64,000 bases of DNA from NCBI RefSeq assembly GCF_003265705.1, contig NW_020312785.1, forward strand, positions 135,221,376 through 135,285,375, written 5' to 3'. Below, piece after piece: positions 60,053 through 64,000 of this stretch. The translations under genes and the position numbers were made by a program. Numbering within the stretch: position 1 is the first letter of the stretch; every line of letters starts with the position of its first letter. Origin of the DNA: Callorhinus ursinus. Lineage: Eukaryota > Chordata > Mammalia > Carnivora > Otariidae. The notes under the pieces were generated by a model. The model ran no database searches, was not told where the DNA came from, and was given only the letters and a program-made list of their open reading frames with translations.

Positions 60053-62754
60053 ACATAGAAAAGCAAGATAACTAATCTTTTGGGGAAACTTTAAATATCT
60101 GGAACACCGTACCTGCACGTGGTGGTGATTGGCAAGAACGAAGAAGGTGCTAGCTCCTTTGGAGAGAATGTGGGTGCTCTGGTCTGCATAGTGGGTGACC
60201 TGCCCTCCTCACTCACAATTGCCACCTCCCTGGCCACTTGAGTGTGTGTCTCTAGAGTCAGTCCAACATCTGCACTCTTCCAGATGAGGAGACACGGTTG
60301 TTAAGAACTGAAGGCCTCGTCTGACATTGCAAGCCGACTGACTACGGATGTCAGCTTACTTCTTCTCCAAGAGGTAATGATGGGCAGAACTCAGAGTGTC
60401 AAACGCCCCTGTGCTGAGAAGGTTGATGTGGGTCATTCCAGATGCAGGTGAGGGAGAATCCCAGAGGGCAGGATGTATGCGCAGAATTCCTTACCTGGGA
60501 TGCCTCTATTATCTCCCAGTAAACTGGGAGTCATACTAGGGATTAGAGGTGTACTGTCACTATGATTAACTATGTGGTTATTCTTACAGGAAAGGCCAGG
60601 CCCAATTCCCAGGGCCTGATTAGACATGCTATAGCTCTACCAGCTAACAAAGTTTTCACAAGAGCAGTGGCATACCACAGGTAGGCCTGGGAGTGCCTGG
60701 TCCCCATTGTGGTCAATAAAACAGATGTTGTGCCTGTAGACCTTGCTAAAACAATATTAAAATTGACTAAAATTCAACTTACTTTGTATTCACGCACTAG
60801 CACTAGCAAATGCACATGCACTCACAGATCTGAACAATGTCAGGTAGGTAGAGAGGTTCCTCTCTGAAAAAATACGTTGTTAAGTTCTAAACAATTGCTG
60901 TGGTTGTAAATGAATTTTTAAAAAGCAGAAAAATAGCATATTTTATTATTTCTACTTGAAACTCAGAGAGTTCTCCATTAGACAGCCTGGTGCAGAACAC
61001 CTAGACCTAGCTGTATAGGAATTCACTTTGAGAATAAGTTAGTAACAATTTGAAATCCTTTGAGCCGGTTCAGGGCTAAGTTCCCGTGTCCAACCTCTGC
61101 TAGACTATATATTCCTGTATTTAAACAGCAACTTGGAAATAATGATGGCCCAGTGATTTCAAAGACAAGAAACAGAACTTGAATGACCAATTCTGTCCTT
61201 GTATGGTTTTTTAATTTCTGTTTGTAATTCTTCAACTGCAGGAACATTTGTTTAAAGCCCCTAGAATCAGTTACACTCTCTTGAAGAAATAAATATATAG
61301 TTAGTTGTATTTGGGGGGATTTTTTTATAAAATGGAATTTTTATAATTTCTGCCAAATTTATCTTTACATTTAAGGTGTTTCATAATTATTTCTCTATAT
61401 ATTGCTTAATGTGAAAATAACTCTTGGAAATTAAAATTAATAAAGTATGTGCTCTAATCAACTGTGAATAAAATAGATTGAAAACTGTAAGGACACTCGT
61501 TTCTCCAAGAATGTATGAAGAAGATTAATTTTGATGACATCATGGACAAATTTTCAGAAATTAAGCCTCAAAAATGAACTGTCATATTGTTATTCATTAC
61601 TGTGAGTGAACAACATGATGGTATACATTCTCTTCTTTGTTCAGGGAATACATGAATGTAATTAAAAAGTATTAATCCATTACTCTGTGTTTCTTTTCAA
61701 ACCACTGTTGTTATGAATCCTTCCTTTTACTTCAGGATATACTGAAAATAATTTTATCTAGTAAAGAAAGGTGGTGTTAAAATAGGATAAGATCCAGGTG
61801 ACAATTATGCTAGATCTTTCACCTTGTGAAGTACCATGTTCCGCTTTCATCCCAAACTAGATTCCCAAGATTTATCAGATATGGGTAGCAGGTTTTCACC
61901 TGGCCCACATCTGGACAGAATTTAGTGGCAATTTATGACTGATAATAGAATTCTCTGCACTGTGATATTTCCCCAGAGGTCCCACTCTTGGAAAGTTAGG
62001 GAGTTATTCACGCCTCAGCTGATCCCATAGCATTTTGCCCACAAATAAACATGTCATGAATAAACATTTACATGCTTGTCTCCTCCAGTAGGCATGAGTT
62101 CCTACAACATAGGGAATGTTCATTAATTATACTATTCCTACTATATTTCAAGTGCCTATAAATGCCACTGGATGGATGAATGGATGGATGGATGGACGGA
62201 TGGATGGATCGTGCTCTCATCTGAGAACAATACTTTTGTGAATACATGAGATGTATATTTCTACTAATTAAACAGATATGTTTTAAAGGAGCCATACATT
62301 TTCTTTAAGAGCATGCTATAACCTTAATATAATTGATAGATTTTAAAACCACTCCTCACTTGTGTTAAGAATCAGTAAATCTGAATGCATTCTTTGGAAA
62401 TCCTTCAATAGCCAATAGCCAATCAATGATACCATGGCAGCCTAGTATATAGTACAGTTTCTCAAACTTCAACTTCATTGCATACTACTTCGTACTTTTG
62501 CCTAACCTATTTTATATTATTTATGTGATTATTTTGTAAATACCTTAACTTCATGCACTTCAAGTATACATAAATATTTTAACACCATTATAAGAAATAA
62601 CATCTGTGAATATTTGAGCTTTATGTGTCTGTTATGTTATTTTCCTAATGCACACTAAAATCAACACATAAATATTGCAGTATATCATGTCCATCCTAGA
62701 ACTATCTAAAACCATCTTGTATATTCCACAGGAAACATTGGCACAGTGGAATTA
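60053..62754. other. Intergenic stretch, mostly unique
   Basis: No gene is recognised. A reversed MIR scrap may lie at about 60270-60340. A (TGGA)n microsatellite lies at 62169-62209. Long AT-rich repeat-free parts occur around 61250-61700. Confidence 0.4.
62169..62209. repeat. (TGGA)n microsatellite
   Basis: About ten GGAT/TGGA units with two single-base interruptions. Confidence 0.95.
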
Positions 62755-62960
62755 ACATAGACTTTGGGAGAAGATGAATGGGCATTCAAACCAGAGCTTT
62801 GGCATTCCCAAGGTAACTTGACCTCTTTAAAAGTCAGTTCTTCATGTGAATATAGAGACGTGGAAACTGACCTCAGGGAACTGTGAGGGTTAAATGAAAT
62901 AACGTATGCAATCACCTAATTGGAGCCTCCCATACATGATTTAGATGCTCAATCATAGCT
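62755..62960 (+). mobile_element. MIR SINE
   Basis: Diverged plus-strand MIR: 'actttgggagaagatgaatgg' region, 'aacttgacctctttaaaagtc', 'gagggttaaatgaaataacg' and 'tttagatgctcaatcatagc' in order. Confidence 0.65.
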
Positions 62961-64000
62961 GCTCAATGATATGGCCCCCCACAGAATCAAAGTGGCCCAA
63001 CTGTATGCAAAGTAAGCATCAGTCCTAACAATCGCATTGAATGAAAATAAATAGGAACAATATAAAAATAAAGCTGGGCAACTCTTAGGGAGCAAGAGTG
63101 CAGAATGGAGAATTCTGCAGTCACTGCTTCCATTGACCACCGGCCACCTCAGCAACACAACATGGGCTCTCTGGGCCTTGGTCTGTCTAATACAACTGAG
63201 TGAGTAAATTGTTTTTCCATCAGAAACATTAGTTGATGAAATGTGCACTATTTCACACACCCTTCCTTTGCTTCTTGTTCTCTTTCTCATCACTATTCTT
63301 ATTTTTATCGTGGGAGCCTATGTAGAGCAAAGGGCACTGTGAGAGTATAAAGACCTTCTACTGGGGTTTCAAGAAAGAATTTTTCAAGTTCAAACAAGTT
63401 TTAACTTACGGGCCCTTAACCCCTCTCCTATTGAACCATCATCCTATTGAACCATCCTCTCCTATTGAACCATCAACCCAGGCCCTTATCAGGGCATTCT
63501 CAGACCTCCCTCCCTCTTTCACACAGGTGGCACCAACTTGCTTTTATTTATTCTTATCCTGTTGGGGGACTTGCACTCTCAGAGAGAAAGGAGGTTCAAA
63601 TCAAGAGCAGAAATCAATAGCTGGAATTTGAAGAGTGGACAGGAATTTTTAGTTTACATTTTTTTTTTTTCCCAGGGAGAGAAAAGTACTTAAAGTTTTG
63701 ATTGTGTGGTACAGGCTTCCAAAGCATTTAATTAAGATGTCTGAGGAGGATAATAACAAATGTGAGGGATTCGGCTCCTCAAATGATCATCTTGCTGACA
63801 GCGTGGAAACCAACAAGCACTGAAGCAAGAGTACATGTTTCTCCTTCTGACCCTTCATCCTGTGGACTCAGCAAGCTGGCCACACATGTGCCCTCCCTCA
63901 GAGGTCAGCTTGGCGGTGGTTAGAAGAACAAAGATTCTGCCTAACTTGTGTTCAAATCCTAGACCTGCCACTATCAATGGGAGGACTAAAAGTTACTGAA
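62961..64000. other. Intergenic stretch to window end
   Basis: No gene is recognised. It contains a small three-copy minisatellite at 63426-63476 and a T-tract at about 63659-63672. Confidence 0.4.
63426..63476. repeat. Three-copy minisatellite
   Basis: The phrase CCTATTGAACCATC occurs three times at spacings of about 16 and 19 bases. Confidence 0.9.

Overview
This is a stretch of nuclear DNA from a carnivoran mammal. The strongest evidence is about fifteen copies of the tRNA-derived Can-SINE. Each has a head with the A-box-like TGGCTCAGTCGGTTAAG and the B-box-like GGGATCGAGCCC, a CT-rich middle and an AATAAATAAATAAAATC tail. The wording (GGGTCCTGGGATCGAGCCC, GGGGAGCCTGCTTCTCC) is the caniform type rather than the felid type, and I saw no dog-type SINEC_Cf head. 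A non-canid caniform (bear, seal, mustelid or relative) is therefore the best guess; the species cannot be settled from the window. The LINE-1 copies also have carnivore-type 3' ends.

The window is almost entirely non-genic. No multi-exon gene, CpG-island promoter, rRNA, tRNA gene or CRISPR array was found. Protein-coding ancestry can be supported in only three places: (1) 6328-6846, the last 172 codons of mitoferrin-2 (SLC25A28), open and intronless, running into a 400-base assembly gap, most likely a 5'-truncated retrocopy; (2) 50822-51265 on the minus strand, a complete and open retrocopy of the mitochondrial ATP synthase f subunit (ATP5MF/ATP5J2), inserted inside an old MIR; (3) 17732-23849, a nearly full-length LINE-1 with an intact ORF1, an ORF2 broken by two stops and a frameshift, and what appears to be a 3' transduction.

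Layout: 1-6.3 kb holds old repeats (MIRs, an MLT1-like LTR) and two SINEs. 6.3-7.5 kb holds the mitoferrin-2 copy, the gap and a SINE. 7.5-12 kb holds old DNA-transposon and L2-like fragments and microsatellites. 12.2-13.4 kb is a 3'-end LINE-1 with an internal inversion, a textbook twin-priming product with a 16-base target duplication. 13.4-17.7 kb is mostly unique. 17.7-23.9 kb is the large LINE-1. 24-41 kb is unique sequence peppered with young SINEs, several with perfect target duplications, plus a 200-base TTCC tract. 41-45.9 kb holds nested insertions (SINE in a hAT-type element, SINE in LINE-1) and an MLT1-like LTR. 47.9-48.8 kb has two diverged copies of one unassigned repeat side by side. 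50.8-51.3 kb is the ATP5MF retrocopy. 53.4-64 kb is largely unique, including an AT-rich, repeat-free stretch near 58.2-59.0 kb with POU- and SOX-like motifs that could be a conserved enhancer.

Nothing here works as a gene system. The value of the window is its retrotransposition record: two gene retrocopies, a twin-primed LINE-1, a LINE-1 with apparent 3' transduction, an inverted SINE, and several nested insertions that can be ordered in time. Repeat subfamily names are given only where I recognised them; others are left unassigned.
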